DNA of 64,000 bases from positions 186,001 through 250,000 of the forward strand of contig NZ_JQNN01000001.1 of NCBI RefSeq assembly GCF_000745265.1. Direction: 5' to 3'. Below, piece after piece: positions 1-8,598 of the stretch. The position numbers were made by a program, and so were the translations under genes. Position 1 is the first letter of the stretch; each line of letters begins with the position of its first letter. Below the pieces are notes generated by a model, which did no database searches, was not told the DNA's origin, and was given only the letters and a program-made list of their open reading frames with translations. Source of the DNA: Massilia sp. 9096. GTDB lineage: Bacteria; Pseudomonadota; Gammaproteobacteria; Burkholderiales; Burkholderiaceae_D.

Positions 1-1
1 C

Positions 2-73
2 GAGCTGGATGAAACCGCCGTCGGCGACGATTTCACCCAGATCTTCGACCAGGAAGGCGGTGAGCGCGAATGA
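2..73 (+). CDS. 3' end of an uncharacterised protein (partial)
   Basis: Only the last 23 codons of a gene entering from the left edge are visible. They encode an acidic tail ending in EGGERE and a TGA. The stop overlaps the ATG of the next gene in an ATGA arrangement, which indicates translational coupling with the two genes that follow. The fragment is too short to assign a family. Confidence 0.6.
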   Translation, partial: ELDETAVGDDFTQIFDQEGGERE

Positions 74-867
74 GCGACGACGACAAATCCGGCGACAACA
101 AGGCCAACCTGCCGGCGCTGACCAAGCAGGTCGGCGACCTGGTGCTGGCCGGCTCGCTGCAGCACGCCGAGGAAGCGCTGTCGCACGCCGCCGACGAGCA
201 CGGCGACTACGCGGTGGCCGAGGTGCTCTCGACGCTGCCGCCGCAGGTCACCGCGCTGCACCTGGCCGGCTTCGACGGCGCCAAGACCTCGCTGGCGACG
301 CTGCTGGTGCCGCCCAAGGCCTGGGCCGAGAGCCTGGCCTACATCGCCGCGACCTGGCCGGACAACATGATCGAGGACGACCCCGAGCGCATCGCCGAGG
401 GCCTGTTCAACCACATCCACGCCGTGGTCTACGCGACCGACGACGAGGAGCGCCGCCGTGAGCTGCTGAGCGAGGCATCGAGCACCGACTTCGGCGCCAC
501 CGCCTTCGGCATCCTGTGGTCGCTGGCGCCGCACGAGATCCTGGAAACGGCGCGCGAGATCAACGAGCGCGGCCCGCACGCCAACATCCACACGACGTCG
601 GACAGCGACGTCGTGCCGCTGGCGATCGACCTGGCCAAGGCCAGCGAGGATGGCTGGCAGCGTTCGCTGCTCGAGCTGTTCCCGCAATTTCGCAATACCC
701 ATGACCTGGCCGACCTCGAACTGCCGGACGATCCGGACGAAGAGACGGAGTTCGAACAGCGCGACACGCGCGAACTGCTGTACCGCCTGCGCAAGCAGGT
801 GCCGTCGGTGCGCAGCCAGCCGCGCCGCAGCAGCCGCCGCAGCCTGGGCACGGACATCTTCTCGTGA
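70..867 (+). CDS. Uncharacterised acidic 265-aa protein
   Basis: The start codon overlaps the stop of the preceding gene (ATGA), which fixes it. The protein is soluble with no signal peptide or membrane segment. It is mostly predicted helical and acidic in the middle, around residues 218-235 (a D/E-rich stretch). It ends in an arginine/serine-rich basic tail (about residues 244-258) before TDIFS. I do not recognise a family or catalytic motif. The gene sits between two other uncharacterised ORFs with 4-bp overlaps on both sides, so the three are very likely one operon whose products act together. High third-position GC matches the rest of the window, so there is no sign of recent transfer. 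Confidence 0.75.
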   Translation: MSDDDKSGDNKANLPALTKQVGDLVLAGSLQHAEEALSHAADEHGDYAVAEVLSTLPPQVTALHLAGFDGAKTSLATLLVPPKAWAESLAYIAATWPDNMIEDDPERIAEGLFNHIHAVVYATDDEERRRELLSEASSTDFGATAFGILWSLAPHEILETAREINERGPHANIHTTSDSDVVPLAIDLAKASEDGWQRSLLELFPQFRNTHDLADLELPDDPDEETEFEQRDTRELLYRLRKQVPSVRSQPRRSSRRSLGTDIFS

Positions 868-1775
868 GCGGCGCCTCCATGCTGCCAGCGATCGTCATCG
901 AAAAACCGCCGCGCCTGGTGCGCGCGATCAGGCTCATCCCCGGCAAGGCCGACGCTGAAGAAGCGGCGGCCCTGGCCGACGAGCTGTCCGGCATCACGGC
1001 GATGGTGGCCGAGAAGTTCACCAACGACCGCACCGCCGAAGGCATCCAGCGCGCCCAGCTGCTGACCATCGGCGGCGTCTCGCTCGGCCTGGAGCACCTG
1101 CTCGAGGACGAAACCGACGATGCGGTCGGCGACGAAGCCGCCATCGGCCTCCTGGTCTCGGAAGGCGCGGAGCTGGTGTTCCAGCAGGGCTTCCGCCTGA
1201 TCAAGGAACTGGCGGCGATGCCGGAAGACACCCTGGTCGGCGAATACGACGCCGACCCGGTGTATTCGCAGCGCCGCCTGAAGGAGCTGTTCGTCGACAT
1301 CTGCACGGCCGACCCCGGGGAAACCTGGTCCGGCTGGCAGCGCTACCTGGGCCAGCTCGAGCAGCGCCAGCAGGTGCAGGCGATCGTGCGTGCGGCCCAG
1401 TGGCTGCGCCGCCACCATTGGGACGGTGCGATCAAGGACCCGGACATCAACGCCGAGGGCGTGATCGCGCTGGCGATCGTGTTCGGCGTCGAGGGAACCG
1501 GACGCATCGTCGCGCGAACCGGGCAGAAGGAGTTCGAGCGGCTGGTCCAGGACGTGCGCAAGAAGTGGAAGGATGGCGCGCCCGACTTCGAGAGCGGCTG
1601 GGCGGCCCTGCTGGAGGCGATTCCGGCGCCGCACAAGGCGATCGTGGCCGAGCGCATCGACAGCTACCGCAACAGCCTCCTCATCAAGCACCTGGCCGAC
1701 AAGACGCCGCTCAAGCAGCTGGTCGTCGAGCTGGAAAACTTTGCCGGCTCGGAGCTGGACGCGGAGTATCCGTAA
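864..1775 (+). CDS. Uncharacterised 303-aa protein, last gene of a coupled operon
   Basis: A GTG at 864 overlaps the upstream TGA (GTGA), the usual coupled-start arrangement. An ATG at 879 (MLPAIVIEKPP) is the alternative start. The product is a soluble, largely helical acidic protein with no signal peptide and no motif I recognise. It contains tryptophan-rich patches (TWSGWQRYLG near the middle; QWLRRHHWDG just after) that look like a structured helical domain. It is the last of three overlapping genes and is followed by an 82-bp gap before an unrelated transporter. The function cannot be inferred from this window. Confidence 0.75.
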   Translation: MSGASMLPAIVIEKPPRLVRAIRLIPGKADAEEAAALADELSGITAMVAEKFTNDRTAEGIQRAQLLTIGGVSLGLEHLLEDETDDAVGDEAAIGLLVSEGAELVFQQGFRLIKELAAMPEDTLVGEYDADPVYSQRRLKELFVDICTADPGETWSGWQRYLGQLEQRQQVQAIVRAAQWLRRHHWDGAIKDPDINAEGVIALAIVFGVEGTGRIVARTGQKEFERLVQDVRKKWKDGAPDFESGWAALLEAIPAPHKAIVAERIDSYRNSLLIKHLADKTPLKQLVVELENFAGSELDAEYP

Positions 1776-1857
1776 CAAGCGTTCTGGTGCGGGCCTGTAT
1801 GGACAGGCTCGTCATCGATCGGCGTTATCATAAGGCGGTCTGTTCCTGGATTCCCTT

Positions 1858-3096
1858 ATGTCGCACCCCCGGTCTCACACCCGCATCGCCGCCGGCAGCC
1901 CGGCATTCCGGCGCATCAACCGCGCCATGGTCTTCGGCGGCTTTTCCACCTTCGCCCTGTTGTACTGCGTGCAGCCGCTGATGCCGCTGCTGGCCCACGA
2001 GTTCCGCCTCACCCCGGCCCAGAGCAGCCTGGCGCTGTCGGTCGCCACCGGGGCGCTGGCGGTGTCGCTGCTGGCCTCCAGCGTGCTGTCCGAGCGCTAC
2101 GGCCGCAAACCCCTGATGGCCGCGTCGATGTCCTGCGGCGGCGTGCTGACGCTGCTGGCCGCGTTCGCGCACAACTATCCGCAGCTGCTGGTGCTGCGCT
2201 TCCTGCTCGGGCTGCTGCTGGGCGGGATGCCGGCGCTGGCGATGGCTTACCTGAGCGAAGAGATCGAAGGGCCGTCGCTGGGCCACTCGATGGGACTGTA
2301 CATCGGCGGCAGTGCGTTCGGCGGCATGGCCGGACGCGTGCTGTCGTCCGTGATCAGCGATTTCTACGACTGGCGCATCGCCATGGGCGCGATGGGCGTG
2401 GCGGGGCTGTACGCGGCCTGGGAATTCAACCGCAGCCTGCCGGCTTCGAACAACTGGCGGCCGGGGGAGGGCGGCGTGCGCGCCCTGGTCAGGGGCACCG
2501 CGCAACACATGCGGGATGCCGGGCTGCCCTGGCTGTTCACGCTGTCGTTCCTGCTGATGGGCGCGTTCGTGAGCATGTACAACTACATCGGCTACCGCCT
2601 GCTGGCGCCGCCGTACGCGCTGCGCCAGAGCGCGGTCGGGGCGCTGTCGGTGCTGTACCTGCTGGGCATCTTCAGTTCGGTCTGGGCCGGCAAGCTGGCC
2701 GACCGCCTGGGCCGGCGCAACGTGCTGTGGATGGTGATGGCGGCGATGCTGGCCGGCTTGCTGCTGACGCTGGCGCCGTCCCTGATCCTGACCGTGGCCG
2801 GCATGGGCCTGTTCACCTTCGGCTTCTTCGCCTCGCATTCGGTGGCCAGCAGCTGGGTCGGACGGCGCGCACGGCCGCCGCAGGCGCTGGCTTCGGCGCT
2901 CTACCTGTTCTTCTATTACCTCGGATCGAGCGTGGTCGGCTGGCTGTCGGGCGTGATCTGGAGCCATGCCGGCTGGAGCGGCGTGGTCGGCATCCTGGGC
3001 GGCGTACTCGGCCTGGCGATGCTGGTGGCGCTGCGCCTGCGTTCACTGGCGCCGGCCGCGCCGCCGCCGACACCGGCGGCGCCCGAGGCGCAGTGA
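1858..3096 (+). CDS. MFS transporter, YnfM-like
   Basis: This 412-aa protein has about 12 hydrophobic segments. It carries the major facilitator signature between TM2 and TM3 (SERYGRKPLM, about residues 80-90) and its second-half counterpart (KLADRLGRRNVLW, about residues 279-292). Together they indicate a proton-driven inner-membrane exporter or importer. The overall pattern (FATFALLYCVQPLMPLL-like first helix, short cytoplasmic tails) resembles the YnfM/YbcL-type putative efflux carriers. The substrate cannot be read from sequence. The C-terminus is proline/alanine rich. The gene ends 6 bp from the convergent M28 peptidase gene and appears monocistronic. Confidence 0.85.
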   Translation: MSHPRSHTRIAAGSPAFRRINRAMVFGGFSTFALLYCVQPLMPLLAHEFRLTPAQSSLALSVATGALAVSLLASSVLSERYGRKPLMAASMSCGGVLTLLAAFAHNYPQLLVLRFLLGLLLGGMPALAMAYLSEEIEGPSLGHSMGLYIGGSAFGGMAGRVLSSVISDFYDWRIAMGAMGVAGLYAAWEFNRSLPASNNWRPGEGGVRALVRGTAQHMRDAGLPWLFTLSFLLMGAFVSMYNYIGYRLLAPPYALRQSAVGALSVLYLLGIFSSVWAGKLADRLGRRNVLWMVMAAMLAGLLLTLAPSLILTVAGMGLFTFGFFASHSVASSWVGRRARPPQALASALYLFFYYLGSSVVGWLSGVIWSHAGWSGVVGILGGVLGLAMLVALRLRSLAPAAPPPTPAAPEAQ

Positions 3097-3102
3097 TCCC
3101 GC

Positions 3103-4560
3103 TTACTTGAGCTTGGCGGCCGCCTCGCGGTAGCGCGCCGCGTTCGGGACCTGGGTCCAGTGCGGCGGGGCCGGGTCGTCGGCGATCGCTTCCAGGCCGA
3201 GCGCCACCATGCGGTCGACGCGCGCCATGTTCTCGTAATCGACCTTCGGCCACTTGTCGTCCTTGCCGTGGTAGTCCGGGAACTCATAGGCCACCGACAG
3301 CGTGTGCGCCGGGACGCCGGCATCGGCCAGCGACTGGTTGTCGCTGCGTCCGAAATAGGCGTCGCTGGCCTGCGGATGCTTGACCAGCCTGACGCCGACC
3401 TTGTCGCCGGCGCGCTGCAGCGTGCTCGCCACCGTCGAGTAATCGAAGCCGGTCAGGTTGGCCATGTTCACGTGCGGGCCTTCGCTGTCGTCGGTGCGGC
3501 CGATCTGTTCGAGGTTGATGCCGGCCACGGTGTCCTTGAGCGGGAAGACCGGGTGCTTGCCGTAGTAGCGCGAGCCGAACAGGCCGAGTTCCTCGCCGAA
3601 GAAGGTCATGAAGACGATGCTGCGCTTCGGATGCCGCTTCTGCGCCGCCAGCGCGGAGGCAATCTCGATCACCGAGACCGTGCCGCTGCCGTCGTCGTTG
3701 GCGCCGTTGTAGATGTCGCCGTTGCGGATGCCCAGGTGGTCGTAGTGCGCGCTCAGGATCACGTAGCTGTCCTTGAGCTTGGCGTCGCTGCCGCGCAGCA
3801 CGCCGACCACGTTGCGCAGCTTGACCGGACGCGTGGTCGGGGCCGGCACGTTCAGGCTTACGGTGACGCCGTTGGCGGCCAGCGCCGTGGCGGCCTGGGC
3901 GTCGTACAGGACGATGGTAGGGCGGGGCGCCGCGGGCTTGGCGCCGTCCTGCGGCAGCAGCCAGCCGTTGACGCCGCTGCCCTGCTTCTGGCTGGCGTCG
4001 ACCAGGACCAGCAGCGCCGGCTTGCCGCTGAACTTCTGCAGCGCGCCATACGCGGCGCGGCGGTCCGCCGGCAGCGTCAGCACCAGCACCTTGCCGTCGG
4101 CGCGCGCCGCATTGGCCATCGCCTCGTCCCAGGGCAGGGCCACGACCGGCGCATCCTTCAGGTTCAGGCCATCCTGCAGGCGCAGGTCGAGCGCGCTCGC
4201 CGGCACCTCGAACGCCTTGCCCATGCCGTGCACGGCAAAAGCGAAGCGGCTCATGTCGCGCTCGGCGTAGGTCCAGGTCGAGGTCTGGAAATAGCCGTCG
4301 TCGCCGGCCGGTTCCAGGCCGGCGCGGCGGAACTGGGCGGCGATGTATTCGGCCGCCAGGTCCTGGCCGCGCGACGGGGTGGCGCGGCCTTCGAGCAGGT
4401 CCGAGGCCAGGAAGGACAGGTGGCCGCGCAGCGAGTCGGCGCTGATGCGGCTGACGATGGCGTCGGCGGCCGGATCGGCGACGGCTTTCGTGGCCGGTTC
4501 GGCGGCCTGGGTGGACGACGCCAGCAGCGCCAGCGCGAGCGAGGGAAGGAAGGAACGCAT
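3103..4560 (-). CDS. Exported M28-family zinc aminopeptidase
   Basis: I chose the ATG at 4560 because it begins a classic signal peptide (MRSFLPSLALALLASSTQA, cleavage after about residue 19); the ORF remains open upstream without support. After a protease-associated-like middle region comes the M28 co-catalytic metal site. It comprises SAHYDHLG (about residues 268-275, first zinc His), GANDDGSGT (about 284-292, bridging Asp), EELG (about 320-323, catalytic Glu and zinc Glu) and a late His near PDYHGKDDKWP (about residue 427). At 485 aa it matches PA-domain M28 peptidases that trim N-terminal residues from peptides in the periplasm or outside the cell. It converges with the MFS gene and has no operon partner. 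Confidence 0.88.
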   Translation of the reverse strand: MRSFLPSLALALLASSTQAAEPATKAVADPAADAIVSRISADSLRGHLSFLASDLLEGRATPSRGQDLAAEYIAAQFRRAGLEPAGDDGYFQTSTWTYAERDMSRFAFAVHGMGKAFEVPASALDLRLQDGLNLKDAPVVALPWDEAMANAARADGKVLVLTLPADRRAAYGALQKFSGKPALLVLVDASQKQGSGVNGWLLPQDGAKPAAPRPTIVLYDAQAATALAANGVTVSLNVPAPTTRPVKLRNVVGVLRGSDAKLKDSYVILSAHYDHLGIRNGDIYNGANDDGSGTVSVIEIASALAAQKRHPKRSIVFMTFFGEELGLFGSRYYGKHPVFPLKDTVAGINLEQIGRTDDSEGPHVNMANLTGFDYSTVASTLQRAGDKVGVRLVKHPQASDAYFGRSDNQSLADAGVPAHTLSVAYEFPDYHGKDDKWPKVDYENMARVDRMVALGLEAIADDPAPPHWTQVPNAARYREAAAKLK

Positions 4561-4831
4561 GCAAGAACTTTCGTGGCGAAAAGGAAAGGCACTATTGCAT
4601 GCCAAAGTGAGCGGGTCAACTCCAGGGCAGGCCTGCGTTGAATTCGTCAATTTTGCGCGCTCCCAGAGGGGAAGTTACCAACTCGTGGATACCGTTCGTG
4701 CGACGTCCGGTCGCGATCGGGGCTACCATGGAGTCACTGTTGCGCGTTCATCAATGTGCTAATCAGCATCAATGAGCATGAACGAGCGCGCTTTTGTTCC
4801 ATTACGTGTCATCAATGCAAAGGAGTACGCC

Positions 4832-5155
4832 ATGTTGCAAGCAAACGAAATCCAGCAGCGATTCACTCAAATCCAGCAAAGCATCCAGGCCGCGGAACAG
4901 GCCTGCCGTAGCGGCGACGCCCCGGACGAGATCCGCAACGTCATCGAAAAACTGTCGCAGCAGTCGCAGCAGGCGCAAAGCGTCGTGCAGGGCAGCGACC
5001 AGCAGCAGATGGTGCAAGCCATCGACAGCCTGGAATCGATCGGCGACGAAGCCAAACGCGTCAGCCGCTCGCTGCCGACCATGCCGGCCGAGCTCGAAAC
5101 CGCCGTCACCCGCGTGCACGCGGAGCTGTCCGACCTGAAGCACCAGCTCCACTAA
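4832..5155 (+). CDS. Small glutamine-rich helical protein
   Basis: The start at 4832 (MLQANEIQQRF) is preceded by an AAGGAG Shine-Dalgarno about 7 bases upstream; an in-frame ATG at 4772 has no such site. The product is 107 aa, soluble, very rich in Gln, Ser and Glu, and should form a continuous helical or coiled-coil bundle (QQRFTQIQQSIQAAEQ, then KLSQQSQQAQSVVQ). No enzyme motif is present. Similar short Q-rich proteins are common in Oxalobacteraceae without known function. The stop codon directly abuts the left arm of a large palindromic element, which may act as its transcription terminator. Confidence 0.7.
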   Translation: MLQANEIQQRFTQIQQSIQAAEQACRSGDAPDEIRNVIEKLSQQSQQAQSVVQGSDQQQMVQAIDSLESIGDEAKRVSRSLPTMPAELETAVTRVHAELSDLKHQLH

Positions 5156-5272
5156 AAGGCCTCATAAACCTACTGCGCGTTGCATTTTCGGCCTGCGATG
5201 CTCGCCGTACCGGATGTACGGCTGCGCTTCTCGGCCGAAACTGCCGCCGCTCGCTACGGTTTCTGAGGCCTT
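5156..5272. repeat. 117-bp imperfect palindromic intergenic element
   Basis: The outer arms AAGGCCTCA (5156-5164) and TGAGGCCTT (5264-5272) are exact inverted copies. Inside them AAACC pairs with GGTTT, TTTCGGCC with GGCCGAAA, and CCGTAC (about 5205) with GTACGG (about 5216) around a GGAT loop. The whole segment can therefore fold into one long interrupted hairpin. No credible ORF lies here. It resembles the dispersed intergenic palindromes of Burkholderiales genomes, but only one copy is in this window. It could end transcription of the gene at 4832. Confidence 0.65.
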
Positions 5273-5364
5273 CGATGCTCTACTACAGGGCAGGAGGTAA
5301 GGACCGTAACTGGTTTTTGCAAAGCCGGCCGCTTTGGTCGGCTTTGCCGCATCTGCGCCCAGCC

Positions 5365-6609
5365 TCAAAGCACCCCACGCGAGCGCAACGCCGCGATCTC
5401 TTCCTCGTCCTTGCCCAGCAGTTCGCGCAGCACCTCATCGGTGTGCTGGCCCAGCAGCGGCGGCGCCCCTGTGCTGGTGCTGGCCAGCGTCGACATGCGC
5501 ACCGGGCTGCGCACCAGTTTCACCTTGCCGGCGCCCGGATGCGGCAGCTCGACCTGCACGCCGCGCGCACGCACCTGCTCGTTGTCGAACACTTCGTCCA
5601 GGCTGTTGATCGGCCCGCACGGCACGCCGACCGCCTCCAGCCGCGCGATCCATTCGTCGCGCCCGTGCTGGCGCACCATGGTCTCCAACAGCGGCACCAG
5701 CACGTCGCGGTGCTTCACGCGCAACGGATTGGTGGCGAAGCGTTCATCATGCGCCAGCTCGGGCCGGCCGCCGGCTTCGACGAACTTGCGGAACTGGCCG
5801 TCGTTGCCGGCCGTGACGATGATGTGGCCGTCGGCGCAGGCGAAGGTCTGGTAGGGCACGATGTTGGCGTGCGCATTGCCCCAGCGCTGCGGGCGCTTGC
5901 CGCTGTTGAGGTAATTGCTGCCGACGTTGGCCAGCATCGCCACCTGGGTGTCGAGCAGCGCCATGTCGATGTACTGGCCTTCGCCGGTGCGGTCGCGGTG
6001 GGTCAGCGCCGCCAGCACGGCGACGGTGGCATACATCCCGGTCATCAGGTCGGTCAGGGCCACGCCGACCTTTTGCGGGCCGCCGCCCGGCACGCCGTCG
6101 CGCTCGCCCGTGACCGACATCAGGCCGCCCATGCCCTGGATCAGGAAGTCGTAGCCGGCGCGGTGCGCATACGGCCCGTCCTGGCCGAAGCCGGTGATCG
6201 AGCAATAGACGATGTCCGGCTTGATCGCCTTGAGCGACTCGTAGTCCAGGCCGTAGCGCTGCAGCTGGCCGACCTTGAAGTTTTCCAGCACCACGTCGCA
6301 GTGGCGCGCCAGTTCGCGCAGCAAGGCCTGGCCCTCGGGCGCGGCGATGTCGACCGTGACCGAGCGCTTGCCGCGGTTGGCCGACAGGTAGTAGGCGGCT
6401 TCACCGGTCGGCTCGCCGTCGCGGTCCGGTGCGTAAGGAGGCCCCCAGGCGCGCGTGTCGTCGCCCGCGCCGGGACGCTCGACCTTGATCACGTCCGCGC
6501 CGAGGTCGGCCAGGTTCTGCGAGCACCACGGCCCGGCCAGCACGCGCGACAGGTCGAGCACGCGGACGTGGCCGAGCGCCTTGGGCATGGCGGTGGGATT
6601 GGCGGTCAT
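5365..6609 (-). CDS. CaiB/BaiF (family III) CoA-transferase
   Basis: This 414-aa cytosolic enzyme of the formyl-CoA transferase family moves CoA between carboxylic acids through an aspartyl-CoA anhydride. The N-terminal hallmark VRVLDLSRVLAGPWCSQNLADLGADVIKVERP spans about residues 15-46. NRGKRSVTVD (about 78-88) and SITGFGQDGPY (about 139-149) are also typical. The catalytic Asp lies in ALTDLMTGMYA (about residue 187). The closest subgroup by feel is the succinyl-CoA:glutarate/hydroxymethylglutarate type, but substrate cannot be fixed. A GGAGA ribosome site precedes the ATG. It lies 66 bp after the antiporter gene on the same strand and may be co-transcribed with it. Confidence 0.88.
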   Translation of the reverse strand: MTANPTAMPKALGHVRVLDLSRVLAGPWCSQNLADLGADVIKVERPGAGDDTRAWGPPYAPDRDGEPTGEAAYYLSANRGKRSVTVDIAAPEGQALLRELARHCDVVLENFKVGQLQRYGLDYESLKAIKPDIVYCSITGFGQDGPYAHRAGYDFLIQGMGGLMSVTGERDGVPGGGPQKVGVALTDLMTGMYATVAVLAALTHRDRTGEGQYIDMALLDTQVAMLANVGSNYLNSGKRPQRWGNAHANIVPYQTFACADGHIIVTAGNDGQFRKFVEAGGRPELAHDERFATNPLRVKHRDVLVPLLETMVRQHGRDEWIARLEAVGVPCGPINSLDEVFDNEQVRARGVQVELPHPGAGKVKLVRSPVRMSTLASTSTGAPPLLGQHTDEVLRELLGKDEEEIAALRSRGVL

Positions 6610-6675
6610 CGTGTCTCCATTGGCTGTTTGTCATGGCGACGATTATACGGCCGCGCCCGCGCCGCCGATTTGCGC

Positions 6676-8457
6676 TTATTGCCCCTCGCCGCCGGGCATT
6701 TCGAGCGCGGCGGCGAACAGTTCGCGCTCGTCGTCGACGATGCGGTCGACCAGGCGCTCGTCCAGGCCGATCGCTTCCAGCACGAAGGCCGACAGCTGCA
6801 GGCTGGCTTCCAGGGTCTCGGGCACGACCACCGTGGCGCCGGCCAGGCGCAGGGCGCGCGCATGCTTCTCGTCGCGCGAGCGTACGAACAGGCGCGCGTG
6901 CGGGAACTCGCGCCGGATCCCGCGCACCGCCTGCAGCGCGGAGGCCGGGTGGTCCATGGTCAGCACGATCGCCGGGGCGGTGTCGGCATGCACGTGGCGC
7001 AGCAGTTCGGGGCGCTCGGCGTTGCCGAAGAAGACCGGCACGCCATCCTTGTGCAGGCGCGCCGCCAGCCTGGCGTTGTTCTCGAACGCGACCCAGGGAA
7101 TGCCCTGGCTGTCGAGCAGCTTGGCCAGCTGCTGGCCGACGCGCCCGAAGCCGGCGATGATCACCCGGCCCGGGGCGCCGTCGCCGACATCCGCGGCGGC
7201 GTCGGCATCGTGCGCGGCCTGGCGCGCATGGTCGGCGTTCTCCCAGCGCTCGCCGATCGTGCGCCCGATGCGCGCCAGCAGCGGCGTGACGAACAGCGAC
7301 AATCCGACCGCCAGCATTACGCGCCCACCCAGCGCCGCGTCGAGCAGCTTGCTCGAGACCGCGTAACCGACCACGATGAAGGCGAATTCGCCGCCCTGGC
7401 CGAGCAGCAGGGCGCCCTCGATCGCGCGGCCCCAGTTCAATCCGCCCAGGCGCAGCAGCGGTGCGATGACAAAACCCTTGACCAGCACCAGCAGCGCCAG
7501 CGCGGCGCCCAGCCACAGCGGCGCCTGGATCACCTGCAGCGCGTCCATGCCCATCCCGACCGTCATGAAGAACAGGCCCATCAGCAAGCCCTTGAACGGC
7601 TCGACCATCAGCTCGACCTCGTGCTTGAACTCGGTCTCGGCCAGCAGCAGGCCGGCGATCAGCGCGCCCAGCGCCATCGACAGCCCGGCCATGTGCGACA
7701 GCGCGGCGATGCCGAAGGTCGACAGCAGGATCAGCGCCATGAACACGTCGGGCTGGCGGTGCCGCGCAAAGGCGCGAAACAGCGGATGCACGACGCGTCC
7801 CCCGGCCAGGTAGATCAGGGCGATCGCGCCGGCCGCCTTGGCCATCGCCAGCAGCGCCAGCACGGCGATGTTCGGACCGCCGTCGCTGCTGCCCCGGCCC
7901 AATGCGCCGATCAGGATCAGGATCGGCACCACCGCCAGGTCCTGCAGCATCAGCAGCGCGAACGCGGCCTGGCCCAGCGGCGTGCCGGTCTCGTGGCGCT
8001 CGCCCAGCAGCTGCATCACCACCGCGGTCGAGGACAGCGAGAGCACCAGGCCGAGTACCAGCGCCGCGTCCATCTTCTGGCCGAGCAGCAGCCAGACCGC
8101 GCCGCCCAGCAGCGCCGCGCACGCGGTGACCTGGGCGCTGCCGACGCCGAACACCATCCTGCGCATCGCCCACAGGCGCGCCGCCGACAGCTCCAGGCCG
8201 ATCATGAACATCAGGAACAGCACGCCGAGTTCGGCCAGCATGGCGACGTTGTCGTTGTTGGGGAAGGTCAGCCGGCCGAGCAAGGGAAAGTCTTGCGCCA
8301 GGCGGCCCAGCCCGAAGGGGCCGAGCAGGGCGCCGGCCGCGAGGAAGCCGAGCACCTGGTTGATGCGCAGGCGCTGCAGCAGCGGGATCAGGATGCCGGC
8401 GAGGCCCAGGAACAGCAGGACCTCGCGCAGGAAGGGGAATGCGTGTTGCTCTTGCAC
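6676..8457 (-). CDS. CPA2 cation:proton antiporter with RCK domain (KefB/KefC-like)
   Basis: The first roughly 390 residues carry 11-13 hydrophobic segments of the Na/H-exchanger fold, including NQVLGFLAAGALLGPFGLG near the N-terminus and GLSMALGALIAGLLLAETEF in the middle. A cytoplasmic RCK-N/TrkA-N Rossmann domain follows (VIIAGFGRVGQQLAKLL, about residue 430), normally an NAD(H)-binding regulatory unit. At about 593 aa it fits KefB/KefC/YbaL antiporters that exchange K+ for H+ and protect against electrophiles or acidification. I prefer the GTG at 8457 (VQEQHAFPFLREV); the ORF extends to a TTG at 8481. No KefF/KefG partner is adjacent. Confidence 0.87.
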   Translation of the reverse strand: MQEQHAFPFLREVLLFLGLAGILIPLLQRLRINQVLGFLAAGALLGPFGLGRLAQDFPLLGRLTFPNNDNVAMLAELGVLFLMFMIGLELSAARLWAMRRMVFGVGSAQVTACAALLGGAVWLLLGQKMDAALVLGLVLSLSSTAVVMQLLGERHETGTPLGQAAFALLMLQDLAVVPILILIGALGRGSSDGGPNIAVLALLAMAKAAGAIALIYLAGGRVVHPLFRAFARHRQPDVFMALILLSTFGIAALSHMAGLSMALGALIAGLLLAETEFKHEVELMVEPFKGLLMGLFFMTVGMGMDALQVIQAPLWLGAALALLVLVKGFVIAPLLRLGGLNWGRAIEGALLLGQGGEFAFIVVGYAVSSKLLDAALGGRVMLAVGLSLFVTPLLARIGRTIGERWENADHARQAAHDADAAADVGDGAPGRVIIAGFGRVGQQLAKLLDSQGIPWVAFENNARLAARLHKDGVPVFFGNAERPELLRHVHADTAPAIVLTMDHPASALQAVRGIRREFPHARLFVRSRDEKHARALRLAGATVVVPETLEASLQLSAFVLEAIGLDERLVDRIVDDERELFAAALEMPGGEGQ

Positions 8458-8548
8458 GGAACGGCCTTGGACGAAACACAATCCCGGCCATTGTATACGG
8501 ATATTTACAAAGTATTCATGCCGATCGATACCGCCGGACGATGAAGAC

Positions 8549-8578
8549 GGACGCCCCGCCGTTCGGGGCGGGGCGTCC
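8549..8578 (-). terminator. Hairpin terminator of the GH1-RmlD gene
   Basis: A perfect 12-bp stem (8549-8560 with 8567-8578, GGACGCCCCGCC) with a 6-base loop lies 20 bp downstream of the leftward gene ending at 8599. The distal side has no long T tract, so termination strength is uncertain. Confidence 0.6.
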
Positions 8579-8598
8579 GGCCGCGCGTTCCGCGCGTC

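Noticed and set aside
1793..1808. Short hairpin GCCTGT/ACAGGC after the unknown operon
   Set aside because: Only a 6-bp stem and no T tract; too weak to call a terminator.
5275..8544. A 1089-codon open frame on the + strand opposite the CoA-transferase and antiporter genes
   Set aside because: It is His/Arg/Gln-rich with no domains, and runs antisense to two clearly conserved genes; long antisense frames are an artefact of high third-position GC.
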